From an uncultured Collinsella sp. (GTDB taxonomy: Bacteria; Actinomycetota; Coriobacteriia; Coriobacteriales; Coriobacteriaceae): a stretch of DNA of 26,686 bases. Where the stretch lies: contig CAAFEX010000019.1 of NCBI GenBank assembly GCA_900762015.1, forward strand, positions 1 to 26,686, read 5' to 3'. Position 1 is the stretch's first letter; each line of letters starts with the position of its first letter. Under the pieces are notes generated by a model. It was not told the origin of the DNA. It made no database searches and saw nothing but the letters and a program-made list of their open reading frames with translations. Shown piece after piece: positions 1-8,094 of the stretch. The translations under genes were made by a program, and so were the position numbers.

Positions 1-35
1 AACTGTTTCGATGTGAAACCGAGGAAATTCCCTCT

Positions 36-2693
36 ATGAGTGCTGACTACCCGTCAATGACTACGGCCGAGATCCGCTCTAAGTTCCTCAACTTCTTTGA
101 GGAGCGCGGTCTTAAGCTCTATCCTTCTTCGTCCCTCGTCCCCGACGATCCTTCGCTGCTGCTTGCCAACGCCGGCATGAACCAGTTTAAGGAGTACTAC
201 CAGGGCAAGAAGACCATGAAGGAGATCGGCGCGATCTCCTGCCAGAAGTGCGTCCGCACTAACGATATCGACTGCATCGGCGAGGACGGCCGTCACCTGT
301 CCTTCTTCGAGATGCTCGGCGACTTCTCCTTTGGCGGCGTCTCCAAGCAGCAGGCCTGCGCTTGGGCCTTTGAGCTCATCACCAAGGAGTTCAAGCTGCC
401 GCTCGACCGCCTGTACTTCACCGTCTTTACCGAGGACGACGAGACTCACGACGTGTGGCGCTCTCTGGGCGTTGCCGAGGATCACATCTCGCGTCTGGGC
501 GAGGACGACAACTTCTGGGCCGCTGGCCCCACCGGCCCCTGCGGTCCGTGCTCCGAGATCTACTTTGATATGGGCGAGGAGGTCGGTTGCGGCAGCCCCG
601 ACTGCAAGCCTGGCTGCGACTGCGACCGCTTCCTTGAGTTCTGGAACCTCGTGTTTACCCAGTACGACCGCCAGGAGGACGGCTCCATGCCGGAGCTGCC
701 GCACCGCAACCTCGATACGGGCATGGGCCTGGAGCGCATGGCCGCTATCATGCAGCACAAGACCGCTAACTACGACGGCGATCTGATGCAGCACCTCATC
801 AAGCTGGGCGAGGAGATCAGCGGCAAGACCTATGACGCCGACGATTACTCCGGCGCCAGCCGTTCTCTTCGCATCATCGCCGACCACTCCCGTGCCGTCG
901 ACTTCATGATCTCTGACGGCATCCTGCCCGGTAACGAGGGTCGCGAGTACGTCCTTCGCCGCCTGCTCCGCCGCGCCGTGTTCCACGGTCGCCTGCTGGG
1001 CATCGAGGGCGCCTTCCTGACCAAGTTCATCGACGAGGTCAACGCTCAGATGGGCGAGGCCTATCCCGAGTTGCTCAAGAACGTCGCGCTCGTCAAGGGT
1101 ATCGTTGCCTCCGAGGAGGAGCGCTTCTCCACGACGCTCGACAACGGCCGCGTTTACCTGGACGAGGCCCTGGCCGCGCTTGCCGAGGGCGCTGTGCTTC
1201 CGGGCGATGTTGCCTTTAAGCTGCACGACACCTTTGGTTTCCCCATCGACCTGACCGTCGAGATCGCCGGTACCGCTGGGCACGACGTCGACATGGATGG
1301 CTTTACCGCTTGCATGGAGGACCAGAAGGCCCGCGCCCGCGCCAATGCCAAGGGCGACGCCTGGGGCAGCTTCAATGACGTGTGGGTCGAGCTTTCGGAC
1401 AAGGTCGCCGCGACTGAGTTCGACGGCTATGACAACGATGTGATCGAGGGCGCCAAGGTTGTCGCCATCGTGCGCAACGGCGAGTCCGTCGAGTCCGCTG
1501 CCGCCGGCGAGGATGTCGAGGTTGTGCTCGACCGCACCCCGTTCTATGCCGAGATGGGTGGTCAGCAGGGCGATGCCGGCATGCTTTCCGCCGAGGGCGT
1601 TGTTCTGACCGTTGCCGACACCAAGAACCACAACGGCCTATATGCTCACGTCGCCCACGTTGTCGAGGGCACGCTTACTGTTGGTGCCGCTGTGACCGCC
1701 GCGCTCGACGCCGAGCGCCGTGGCTTCCTGCGCCGCAACCACACCGCCACGCACCTGCTCGACGCCGCCCTTAAGCAGGTCCTGGGCGAGCACGTCTCCC
1801 AGGCCGGCTCGCTGGTGACGCCCGAGCACCTGCGCTTTGACTTTACGCACTTCGAGGCCCTTTCCTCCGAGCAGCTCAAGGCTGTCGAGGACCTGGTCAA
1901 CCAGCAGATCTTCGCCTCCAAGCCGGTCGTGACCCGTGTTATGGGCATCGACGAGGCTAAGGCTGCCGGCGCAGTCGCTCTGTTTGGAGAAAAGTACGGC
2001 GATGTCGTCCGCGTCGTCTCCGTGGGCGCCGAGGACCAGCCGTTCTCTCGCGAGCTCTGCGGTGGCACGCACGCTGCCAACACCGCCGAGATCGGCCTGT
2101 TCAAGATTATTTCCGAGTCCTCTACGGGCTCGAACGTCCGCCGTATCGAGGCCGTGACCTCTAAGGGTGCTCTCGACTATATGGCCGACCGCCTGGCACT
2201 CGTTGACGCCGCCGCTGCTGCGCTCAAGTGCCGCGTCGACGAGGTTCCCGCCCGTGTGGAGAACCTGCAGGTCGAGCTGCGCGAGACGTCCAACAAGCTC
2301 AAAAAGGCTCTGACCGGTGGTTCCTCCGACGCCATTTCCAGCGCCATCGAGGGTGCTGTCGAGCTCGGTGGCTACAAGCTCGTCGTTGCTGAGCTCCAGG
2401 GCCTTGAGGCTGCCGACCTGCGCAACGTATGGGATACCGTGCACCAGAAGGTCGCCGGCCCTGTCGCTTGTGTCGTCGCCAGCGTGACTGAGAAGGGCAC
2501 TCCGGCCCTGCTCGCTGCCGGCTCCGATGACGCCGTGAAGGCCGGGTTCCACGCCGGTAATGTGATCAAGCAGATCGCGGGTCTGGTCGACGGTCGCGGT
2601 GGTGGCCGTCCCAACATGGCCCAGGCCGGTGGCAAGAATGCTGCCGGCATCGCCGATGCCCTCGCGGCCGCCAAGACCGCGCTCGGCGCCTAA
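36..2693 (+). CDS. alaS: Alanyl-tRNA synthetase
   Basis: This gene encodes cytoplasmic alanyl-tRNA synthetase, which charges tRNA-Ala and edits mischarged Ser and Gly. The 885-residue length fits the family (about 875). The N-terminal class II catalytic core opens with the typical EIRSKFLNFFEERG segment. The editing domain carries the zinc-binding HTATH motif (His569 and His573) and the matching CGGTH motif (Cys675 and His679). A glycine-rich DHHA1 segment (GGRGGGRPNMAQAGG) lies near the C-terminus. A GAGGA sequence about ten bases upstream serves the ATG start. It is the first gene of a tight block with ruvX and mltG, a common Gram-positive order. The window begins only 35 bases upstream, so its promoter cannot be seen. 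The identification is secure. Confidence 0.98.
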   Translation: MSADYPSMTTAEIRSKFLNFFEERGLKLYPSSSLVPDDPSLLLANAGMNQFKEYYQGKKTMKEIGAISCQKCVRTNDIDCIGEDGRHLSFFEMLGDFSFGGVSKQQACAWAFELITKEFKLPLDRLYFTVFTEDDETHDVWRSLGVAEDHISRLGEDDNFWAAGPTGPCGPCSEIYFDMGEEVGCGSPDCKPGCDCDRFLEFWNLVFTQYDRQEDGSMPELPHRNLDTGMGLERMAAIMQHKTANYDGDLMQHLIKLGEEISGKTYDADDYSGASRSLRIIADHSRAVDFMISDGILPGNEGREYVLRRLLRRAVFHGRLLGIEGAFLTKFIDEVNAQMGEAYPELLKNVALVKGIVASEEERFSTTLDNGRVYLDEALAALAEGAVLPGDVAFKLHDTFGFPIDLTVEIAGTAGHDVDMDGFTACMEDQKARARANAKGDAWGSFNDVWVELSDKVAATEFDGYDNDVIEGAKVVAIVRNGESVESAAAGEDVEVVLDRTPFYAEMGGQQGDAGMLSAEGVVLTVADTKNHNGLYAHVAHVVEGTLTVGAAVTAALDAERRGFLRRNHTATHLLDAALKQVLGEHVSQAGSLVTPEHLRFDFTHFEALSSEQLKAVEDLVNQQIFASKPVVTRVMGIDEAKAAGAVALFGEKYGDVVRVVSVGAEDQPFSRELCGGTHAANTAEIGLFKIISESSTGSNVRRIEAVTSKGALDYMADRLALVDAAAAALKCRVDEVPARVENLQVELRETSNKLKKALTGGSSDAISSAIEGAVELGGYKLVVAELQGLEAADLRNVWDTVHQKVAGPVACVVASVTEKGTPALLAAGSDDAVKAGFHAGNVIKQIAGLVDGRGGGRPNMAQAGGKNAAGIADALAAAKTALGA

Positions 2694-2710
2694 GAATCTA
2701 AGAAGTCACT

Positions 2711-3139
2711 GTGGTCGCGCTTGCGCTGGACATAGGGGAGACCAGGATTGGCATCGCCGTCTCGAGCCGTGATGGCAAGATGGCGATGCCCGTCAAGGTG
2801 CTCCCGGCCGCCGAGGTCACCGGTATGGCCAAGACGTTCCGCTACCTGGTCGAAGACTATGAGCCCGACATCCTGGTAAGCGGACGTCCCCTGACCATGG
2901 CCGGTGAGCCCGGCCCCCAAGCCGAGCGCGTTGCCGCCGTGGCGCAAAAGATTGCCGACGAGCTCGATCTTCCGCTGGAGTTTGAGGACGAGCGTCTGTC
3001 CTCGCAAGAGGCCAAGCGTATCCTGCGCGAGCAGGGCCTCAACGAAAAGCAGATGAGGGGCAAGATCGACATGATTGCCGCCAGCCTTTTTTTGCAGACG
3101 TGGCTCGATCGTAAAAACGAGGAGGTTTCGCATGCCTAG
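2711..3139 (+). CDS. ruvX: Putative pre-16S rRNA nuclease / Holliday junction resolvase-like RuvX (YqgF)
   Basis: This 142-residue protein belongs to the YqgF/RuvX RNase H-like family, implicated in 16S rRNA 5'-end maturation and also described as a Holliday junction resolvase homolog. The N-terminal LALDIGETRIGIAVSS holds the first acidic catalytic residue, FEDERLSSQEA the second, and KIDMIAASLFLQTWLD the third, in the standard order. The start is GTG at 2711, which puts the DIG motif at the expected distance from the N-terminus. It lies 17 bases after alaS, and its last 8 bases overlap the start of mltG, so the three genes are probably cotranscribed. Confidence 0.93.
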   Translation: MVALALDIGETRIGIAVSSRDGKMAMPVKVLPAAEVTGMAKTFRYLVEDYEPDILVSGRPLTMAGEPGPQAERVAAVAQKIADELDLPLEFEDERLSSQEAKRILREQGLNEKQMRGKIDMIAASLFLQTWLDRKNEEVSHA

Positions 3140-4523
3140 TGCTTCCGATCCGCGCCAGCCGAATCGCCAGGGTCAGCCCGCGCCGCGTCCTGTCCAGGCA
3201 GGCCAGCGTCCGGTGCAGCCGACGCCGCGTCCGGCTCAGCCTGTTGCACGTCCGGCGCAGCCCTCCTCGCATGCGGCCCGCCCCGCCCAGCGAACGAATC
3301 AGCAGCCAACTGCTCGTACGGCGCAGCCCAGTGGCGGCACTCGTTTTAAGCAGCAGGCTCCTACGCAACGCGCACAGGTCCCTCAATCGCTGCCTCATGC
3401 GCATCCCGCTCATGGCTCGCACGGCGTGGCTCCCGCGACGCGTTCGAGCTACAACACGCATGCTCGCCGTGGCACGCAAAAGAAAAGCTCCCCGGTGCCC
3501 ATGATTATCGGCGCTGTGGTGGCGGTGCTCGCCCTTGTCGCGATCGTCTTCTTTGTCGTGCCGGCCGTCAAGGGTTTCTTTACCGGTGGGGATGCGAACG
3601 TCACGGCTGGTCAGCAGGTCACCATTACGATTCCCGACGGTGCTTCGGGCGATACGATCGCCTCGATTCTCTCCGAGAACCATATCGTCGAGAACCCCAA
3701 GGATTACTACGCGGCGGTCAAAAAGCTCAACGCCGATATGTCGCTCAAGCCTGGCACCTACTCGTTTACCACGCTTATGGATGCGACGAAGGTCGTCCAG
3801 CAACTCATGGAGGGTCCCAACGCCGGATCCAATACGCTTACGATCCCAGAGGGTCTGACGGTAGATCAGGTAGCCGACCGCGTGGCGCAGGCTTATGGCA
3901 GCATTGCTAAGGAAGACTTCCTTAGCCAGGCCAAGGCATCCTACTACGTAAATGACTATGGCTTCCTGAAGGATGCTGCGAACGATTCGCTTGAGGGCTT
4001 CCTGTTCCCTAAGACGTATTCGTTGGGCGATTCGCCCACGGCCGATGAAGTGATCCGCGCCATGCTCGACCAGTTTAAGGCCGAGTACAAGTCGCTCGAC
4101 TTTGCCGGCTGCGAGGCCAAGATCAAGGAGCGCTACGGTGTGGAGATGTCAGACTACGACATCGTCAACCTTGCCTCCATCGTCGAGCGCGAGGGCCTCA
4201 ACGCCGATCAGCGCGCGCATGTGGCCTCGGTGTTCTATAACCGTCTTGCCGGCAAGCTCGATGGCCTGCGTTATCTCAACAGCGATGCGACCATGATGTA
4301 TGTCACCGGTGGCGAGGTTACCGCCGACGACCTGCAAAGCGATAGCCCCTACAACACGTACAAGCACGAAGGCCTTCCGCCCACGCCCATCTGTTCTCCG
4401 TCGCTCGAGGCGCTCAAGGCTACCCTTGAGCCGACCGACTCCGATGACCTGTATTTCTACATTACGCAGGACGAGGAGTATTTCTCGCAGACCTACGAAG
4501 AGCACCAACAGTCTTGGAATTGA
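3132..4523 (+). CDS. mltG: Endolytic murein transglycosylase MltG (YceG-like)
   Basis: MltG is a membrane-anchored lytic transglycosylase that cleaves nascent glycan strands and helps set peptidoglycan chain length. The ATG at 3132 is chosen because GGAGG lies 6 bases upstream; an in-frame start at 3075 would sit deep inside ruvX. The 463-residue product has a cytoplasmic Pro/Gln/Arg/Ala-rich tail (about residues 1-115) and one transmembrane helix (about 122-150). A LysM-like and catalytic YceG region follows. The catalytic glutamate region reads LASIVEREG (Glu352 by count). Downstream are LNSDATMMY and SPYNTYKHEGLPPTPI, both hallmarks of the family. The low-complexity N-terminal tail is longer than in the E. 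coli protein. Confidence 0.95.
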   Translation: MPSASDPRQPNRQGQPAPRPVQAGQRPVQPTPRPAQPVARPAQPSSHAARPAQRTNQQPTARTAQPSGGTRFKQQAPTQRAQVPQSLPHAHPAHGSHGVAPATRSSYNTHARRGTQKKSSPVPMIIGAVVAVLALVAIVFFVVPAVKGFFTGGDANVTAGQQVTITIPDGASGDTIASILSENHIVENPKDYYAAVKKLNADMSLKPGTYSFTTLMDATKVVQQLMEGPNAGSNTLTIPEGLTVDQVADRVAQAYGSIAKEDFLSQAKASYYVNDYGFLKDAANDSLEGFLFPKTYSLGDSPTADEVIRAMLDQFKAEYKSLDFAGCEAKIKERYGVEMSDYDIVNLASIVEREGLNADQRAHVASVFYNRLAGKLDGLRYLNSDATMMYVTGGEVTADDLQSDSPYNTYKHEGLPPTPICSPSLEALKATLEPTDSDDLYFYITQDEEYFSQTYEEHQQSWN

Positions 4524-4525
4524 TC

Positions 4526-5023
4526 ATGAGGATTTTTAGCCCCAAACGATATGTTGCCTCGGTCGATCGCATCGATCTCGATACCCTGTGGGCCGACGGC
4601 AAGCGAGCCATTCTGCTCGACCGTGACAACACCCTCGTGCCGCGCGATACCGAGCAGGTTCCCGCCGCGGTTTCCGCCTGGCTCAAAGCCGCCCATGCCA
4701 AGGGCTTTAAGCTGTGCATGGTGTCTAATAACTGGCATCGCGACCAGGTCATGGCGTCTGCGCGCGAGCTGGGACTCGAGGCCATCAGCCATGCTATGAA
4801 GCCGGCGCCGTTTGCCCTGAAGGCGGGCCTTAAGCGCCTGGGTGCCACAGCCGATGAGGCCGTGCTGATTGGCGACCAGCTCTACACGGACGTGTGGAGC
4901 GGCAACTTTGCCGGCGTCGACACCATCTTGGTAAAGCCGCAGGCGACGCAGGACCTGTGGTATACGCAGATCTTCCGTATCTTTGAGCGCCGGGCCCTGC
5001 GCGACCTTCCCTGCGAGGAATAG
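4526..5023 (+). CDS. YqeG-family HAD-IIIA phosphatase
   Basis: This 165-residue protein is a haloacid dehalogenase superfamily phosphatase of the YqeG type, related to GEP4-like phosphatidylglycerophosphatases. The nucleophile motif is LLDRDNTLVPRD, motif II is CMVSNNW, the motif III lysine lies in HAMKPAPF, and motif IV is LIGDQLYTDV. All the catalytic positions are therefore present. The ATG at 4526 follows the mltG stop by two bases; an upstream in-frame TTG at 4514 lies inside mltG and is less likely. A role in phospholipid synthesis, dephosphorylating phosphatidylglycerol phosphate, is possible from family relations, but the substrate cannot be read from sequence. It sits between mltG and aroK in the same transcription unit. 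Confidence 0.88.
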   Translation: MRIFSPKRYVASVDRIDLDTLWADGKRAILLDRDNTLVPRDTEQVPAAVSAWLKAAHAKGFKLCMVSNNWHRDQVMASARELGLEAISHAMKPAPFALKAGLKRLGATADEAVLIGDQLYTDVWSGNFAGVDTILVKPQATQDLWYTQIFRIFERRALRDLPCEE

Positions 5024-5031
5024 GTCTCGCT

Positions 5032-5565
5032 ATGTCCCAGCACACTAAACACGGCTGCGACCATATCTTCTTTATCGGCTTTTTGGGCGCGGGCAAATCG
5101 ACGCTCGCGCGTAACGTCGGCACTATGTTCAAGCGGCGTTTTATCGATACCGACCGCCTGGTCGTGCGCCGCTGCGGCAAGTCGGTAACCGAGATTTTTG
5201 AGACCGAGGGCGAGGATCGTTTTCGTGAGCTCGAGACCTCGGCGCTCCGTTCGCTCCAAAGCGAGCGCAGCCTGTTGGTTTCGTGCGGGGGCGGTATCGT
5301 CGAGACGCCGGTGAATATTGAGCTGATGCACGAAATGGGTACGTGCGTGTACCTCGAGGGCGACTTCGAGGATTCGATTCGCCAGATTCGTCGGTCCGAC
5401 ACTCGCCCCGATTTCCGCTCGCCCGAGCATGCCGCGCGTCTGTTTGAGCATCGCCGTCCGCTGTATCGCCAGGCCGCCGATATTACCCTTGATATTCGCA
5501 ACAAGTCCTTCGAGGACGTTTCCTACCTTTGTGCCGAGATGCTTTTGGAGCGTGGACTGCTATGA
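5032..5565 (+). CDS. aroK: Shikimate kinase
   Basis: Shikimate kinase phosphorylates shikimate with ATP on the route to chorismate. The 177-residue protein has the Walker A loop GFLGAGKST (16-24). Substrate-binding residues are present: the DTD motif (Asp39 and Asp41), Arg65 in RFRELE, and the GGG turn (86-88). The lid arginine in TRPDF (Arg125) and the adenine-site RRPLY segment (141-145) are also there. Length and motif spacing match functional AroK proteins. Its stop overlaps the next start in an ATGA junction, so it is probably translationally coupled to the aroB-like gene. No other shikimate gene lies in the window apart from that divergent aroB-like gene. Confidence 0.93.
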   Translation: MSQHTKHGCDHIFFIGFLGAGKSTLARNVGTMFKRRFIDTDRLVVRRCGKSVTEIFETEGEDRFRELETSALRSLQSERSLLVSCGGGIVETPVNIELMHEMGTCVYLEGDFEDSIRQIRRSDTRPDFRSPEHAARLFEHRRPLYRQAADITLDIRNKSFEDVSYLCAEMLLERGLL

Positions 5566-6671
5566 TTCGCCGTCAACTGATCAATTTCCAAAACCGCAGT
5601 GTCGATGTCCGCGTCGGATTGGGCGCGTTCGAGGAGCTGCCGCGCATGTTTGCCTCGGCCGTTGGCAAGCCTAAGCGCGCGATGGTCGTTTTGAACGACG
5701 TCACATCCGAGCGTTTTGGTGAGGTCGTCGAGCATGCGCTGGTCGACGCCGGTTTTGCCGTGTCGCCGCTCGTCCTCGAGGTTTCGCCTGCTGGTGCCAC
5801 GCTGGCTGATGCTGATGCTATCTTTGGCGCCCTGTCTGCCAACGCCATTACCTGCGACGATCTGGTTGTCGCCGTTGGCGATGCCGCAACCTGCTCGGTT
5901 GTTAGTTGGTGCGCCAACCAGTGGTGTGGCCGAACCGAGTGCGCGCTGCTGCCGACAACCTTAGATGCCATGCTCACGGTCGCGACGACCATGAAGCCGC
6001 TCGTCGCCTCGTCGGCGGATGCGCTTCCCGCCATCGCGTTTCGTCCCGAGCCCGGGTTGGTCGTGTGCAACCTCGACCTTATTCGCGAGGCCAGCCCCGA
6101 GGACCTTAAGCTTGGCTATGCGGTGCTCGTGGGCACCATGCTTTCGAGCAGCAAGTCCCGCTGGAATCAGTTTACTGAGACCGTTCCCGAGATTCTCGCG
6201 GGCGAGGAGGTCGCGCTTGTCAATGCCGTTCAATGGTCTCAGACTGCCCGCAAGGACGTACTGATGGCCACGAACCCGAGTGCTCGCCATGCGCTCGATT
6301 TTGGTAAGACGGGGGAGCGTACCCTGCGCGCCTGCTTGGGCGATGCCGCTTCGCAGGTCCCTGCCTATCAGCTGTTGTCCGAGGGCATGCGCTTTGAGGC
6401 GCGCCTTGCCCACGACGCCTGCGACTTCGATATCGATTACGTTTTTGAGGTCGATGACTGCCTGGAGGACTTTGGTATCGAGGAACTTGCCTTCGATCTG
6501 GAGCCTGCCGCATATATCGAGGAGTTCCGCAAGCAGCAGTTCGCTCGCTCAAACCGCAGCATGTTGCCGCTGCCCGCGGCACTCGGCGCCATTCGCCTAA
6601 CGAACGTCGAGGACGAGGTTCTTGAGCGCCATGCTCACGCCTACTTGGCTTCTCGCAAAGAACTTCTCTAA
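5562..6671 (+). CDS. AroB-like protein, divergent 3-dehydroquinate synthase homolog lacking catalytic residues
   Basis: This 369-residue protein aligns along its length with 3-dehydroquinate synthase, but key residues are changed. The PTTL anchor (131-134) is kept. The following segment, normally VDSSVGGKTGVN, reads LTVATTMKPLV, keeping only the lysine (Lys145). The metal-binding Glu of the GxAEVIK segment aligns with Val188. The His of LNFGHTFGH aligns with Lys249 in LDFGKTGER, and the HGEA histidine aligns with Ala268. The GGG nucleotide-binding run is also broken (VAVGDAATCS). I place the ATG at 5562 because it gives the ATGA overlap with aroK; in-frame starts upstream lie inside aroK. Position after aroK is the usual aroB slot. 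The protein looks like a non-catalytic or repurposed AroB; the alignment was done by eye. Confidence 0.8.
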   Translation: MIRRQLINFQNRSVDVRVGLGAFEELPRMFASAVGKPKRAMVVLNDVTSERFGEVVEHALVDAGFAVSPLVLEVSPAGATLADADAIFGALSANAITCDDLVVAVGDAATCSVVSWCANQWCGRTECALLPTTLDAMLTVATTMKPLVASSADALPAIAFRPEPGLVVCNLDLIREASPEDLKLGYAVLVGTMLSSSKSRWNQFTETVPEILAGEEVALVNAVQWSQTARKDVLMATNPSARHALDFGKTGERTLRACLGDAASQVPAYQLLSEGMRFEARLAHDACDFDIDYVFEVDDCLEDFGIEELAFDLEPAAYIEEFRKQQFARSNRSMLPLPAALGAIRLTNVEDEVLERHAHAYLASRKELL

Positions 6672-6677
6672 GATTTA

Positions 6678-6706
6678 TTGACTTCCATCGTCTTTCGTAT
6701 CATGTT
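6678..6706 (+). promoter_or_regulatory. Possible promoter upstream of the M24 peptidase gene
   Basis: A TTGACT hexamer at 6678-6683 is followed by weak -10-like sequences (CATGTT at 17-base spacing, or TATCAT at 14). The gap after the aroB-like gene is the first sizeable one in the block, so a promoter is expected here. The -10 match is poor, so this is tentative. Confidence 0.25.
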
Positions 6707-6708
6707 GA

Positions 6709-6771
6709 GGGGCGGGTTTCCAATCGGTTGCGGATCGCATGCGATTCCGTCGTTCGGTTGAGACCCGTCCC
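6709..6771 (+). repeat. Long imperfect inverted repeat in the intergenic leader
   Basis: GGGGCGGGTTTC at 6709-6720 pairs with GAGACCCGTCCC at 6760-6771, giving 12 base pairs including two G-U pairs. The loop contains a nested hairpin centred on the perfect palindrome TCGCATGCGA (6735-6744). No U-run follows, so it is not a classical intrinsic terminator. It may be a processed 3' end of the aro unit or a structured leader of the peptidase mRNA. Confidence 0.5.
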
Positions 6772-6803
6772 GTCTATATAGAAACAACAAGAAAGGAATC
6801 TGC

Positions 6804-7934
6804 ATGTCTGAGTTTGCTGCCGGTCCTGCCGGTCGTATCGAGCGTGTCCGTGCCCTGATGGCCGAGCGTGGCTACGACGCCATCGTGGTGCGCGACGAGG
6901 CCAACCTTCGTTGGCTTACGGGCGTTAAGGGCGTCTTTGACTACACCTTCGAGTTCCCGCACGCTGCGTTTATTACGGCCGACCAGTGCCTGTTCCACAC
7001 CGACTCGCGCTACCTCAACAGCTTTGAGGAGAACACGCCCGCCGGCAGCCCCTGGGTCTACGACATGGATGAGGGCACCATCCCCGGTTGGGTCGCCGGC
7101 AAGATCGCGGCCAACAAGTGCCGCGTCTGCGCTGTCGAGGACGACATGCAGATCAACTTCTACCAGGGTATTCAGCGTGGTCTGGAGGACCGTTCCGTCG
7201 CCTGCATGTTGCCGCTGATGCATGACGATATTCGCAAGATGCGCGCCATCAAGGATGCCGAGGAGATCGAGCTCATGCGCCACGCACAGTCGATCACCGA
7301 CGCCGCCTTCCAGCACATGCTCGGCTTTATTAAGCCCGGTATGACCGAGAAACAGGTTCGCAACGAGCTCGAGAACTTTATGTTCGCTAACGGCGCTGAC
7401 AGCCTTGCCTTCGGCTCCATCGTGGCGAGCGGTCCCAACACCGCCAACCCGCATGCCGTGCCGAGCGACCGCGTGATCGAGAAGGGCGACTTTGTCCTCA
7501 TGGATTACGGCGCGGGCTACTGCGATTATCGTTCCGATATGACGCGCACCGTCGTGATGGGCGAGCCCACGCAGGAGCAGCTCGACCTGTATGCGCTCGT
7601 GCGCCGTACGCACGAGGAGTGCGTCGCCGCCATCCATCCGGGCGTCGAGGGCAACGACATCTTCAAGCTCTCCAAGAAGATCATCGGCGATGCCGGCTAT
7701 GGTGATTACTACAACCATGGTCTGGGCCACGGCGTGGGCATCGACATCCACGAGCTGCCCAACTTCAACCGCAGCAAGAACACCATCGAGGTCGGCTCGG
7801 TTATCACCATGGAGCCCGGCGTCTACCTGCCCGGCGTGGGCGGCGTGCGCCTGGAGGACTACGGCGTGGTCACCGAGAACGGCTACGAGCCCTTCACTAA
7901 GACCCCGCATGACCTGCACGTTATCGATTGCTAG
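6804..7934 (+). CDS. M24 family Xaa-Pro aminopeptidase/dipeptidase
   Basis: This 376-residue cytoplasmic metallopeptidase should release N-terminal residues before proline or split Xaa-Pro dipeptides. The N-terminal creatinase-like domain (about 1-130) includes AIVVRDEANLRWLTGVKG. The pita-bread catalytic domain carries all five metal ligands: Asp in LMDYGAG, Asp in YRSDMTRTV, His in GLGHGVGIDIHE, Glu in TMEPGVY and Glu in VRLEDYG. GAAAGGA seven bases before the ATG is the ribosome site. It lies in the pepQ-efp-nusB order common in Gram-positive bacteria. The family does not separate PepP from PepQ by motif alone, so I give no symbol. A strong terminator follows. Confidence 0.92.
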   Translation: MSEFAAGPAGRIERVRALMAERGYDAIVVRDEANLRWLTGVKGVFDYTFEFPHAAFITADQCLFHTDSRYLNSFEENTPAGSPWVYDMDEGTIPGWVAGKIAANKCRVCAVEDDMQINFYQGIQRGLEDRSVACMLPLMHDDIRKMRAIKDAEEIELMRHAQSITDAAFQHMLGFIKPGMTEKQVRNELENFMFANGADSLAFGSIVASGPNTANPHAVPSDRVIEKGDFVLMDYGAGYCDYRSDMTRTVVMGEPTQEQLDLYALVRRTHEECVAAIHPGVEGNDIFKLSKKIIGDAGYGDYYNHGLGHGVGIDIHELPNFNRSKNTIEVGSVITMEPGVYLPGVGGVRLEDYGVVTENGYEPFTKTPHDLHVIDC

Positions 7935-7957
7935 TCTACTTCGGTAGATAGTTTGGG

Positions 7958-8000
7958 GCGGGGCGTTCGGATCGATTCGGACGTCCCGCGTTCTCTTTTT
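7958..8000 (+). terminator. Intrinsic terminator after the M24 peptidase gene
   Basis: GCGGGGCGT at 7958-7966 pairs with ACGTCCCGC at 7981-7989 (nine pairs, one G-U), and TTCTCTTTTT follows. This is a standard rho-independent terminator separating the peptidase gene from efp. Confidence 0.85.
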
Positions 8001-8031
8001 ATGCGCTCGCTGCAGGCGCCGTCTGCAAGTG

Positions 8032-8037
8032 TATAAT
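8032..8037 (+). promoter_or_regulatory. -10 element of the probable efp promoter
   Basis: A perfect TATAAT lies just after the upstream terminator and 57 bases before the efp start. No good -35 hexamer is visible at 16-18 bases. It would drive efp and possibly the downstream Asp23-nusB-xseB-tlyA-nadK-recN series. Confidence 0.55.
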
Positions 8038-8094
8038 TTCTATCGTATGTAATTTGGACGCTTGTGCGTTCTGCCCATAACAAGAAAGGTCGCT

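Noticed and set aside
1..35. Possible T-box leader before alaS
   Set aside because: Only 35 bases are present, and no specifier or antiterminator sequence can be seen.
54..1631. A 525-codon minus-strand frame opposite alaS
   Set aside because: It mirrors the alaS reading frame and has low-complexity Ala/Val/Leu/Gly composition. alaS itself is unmistakable.
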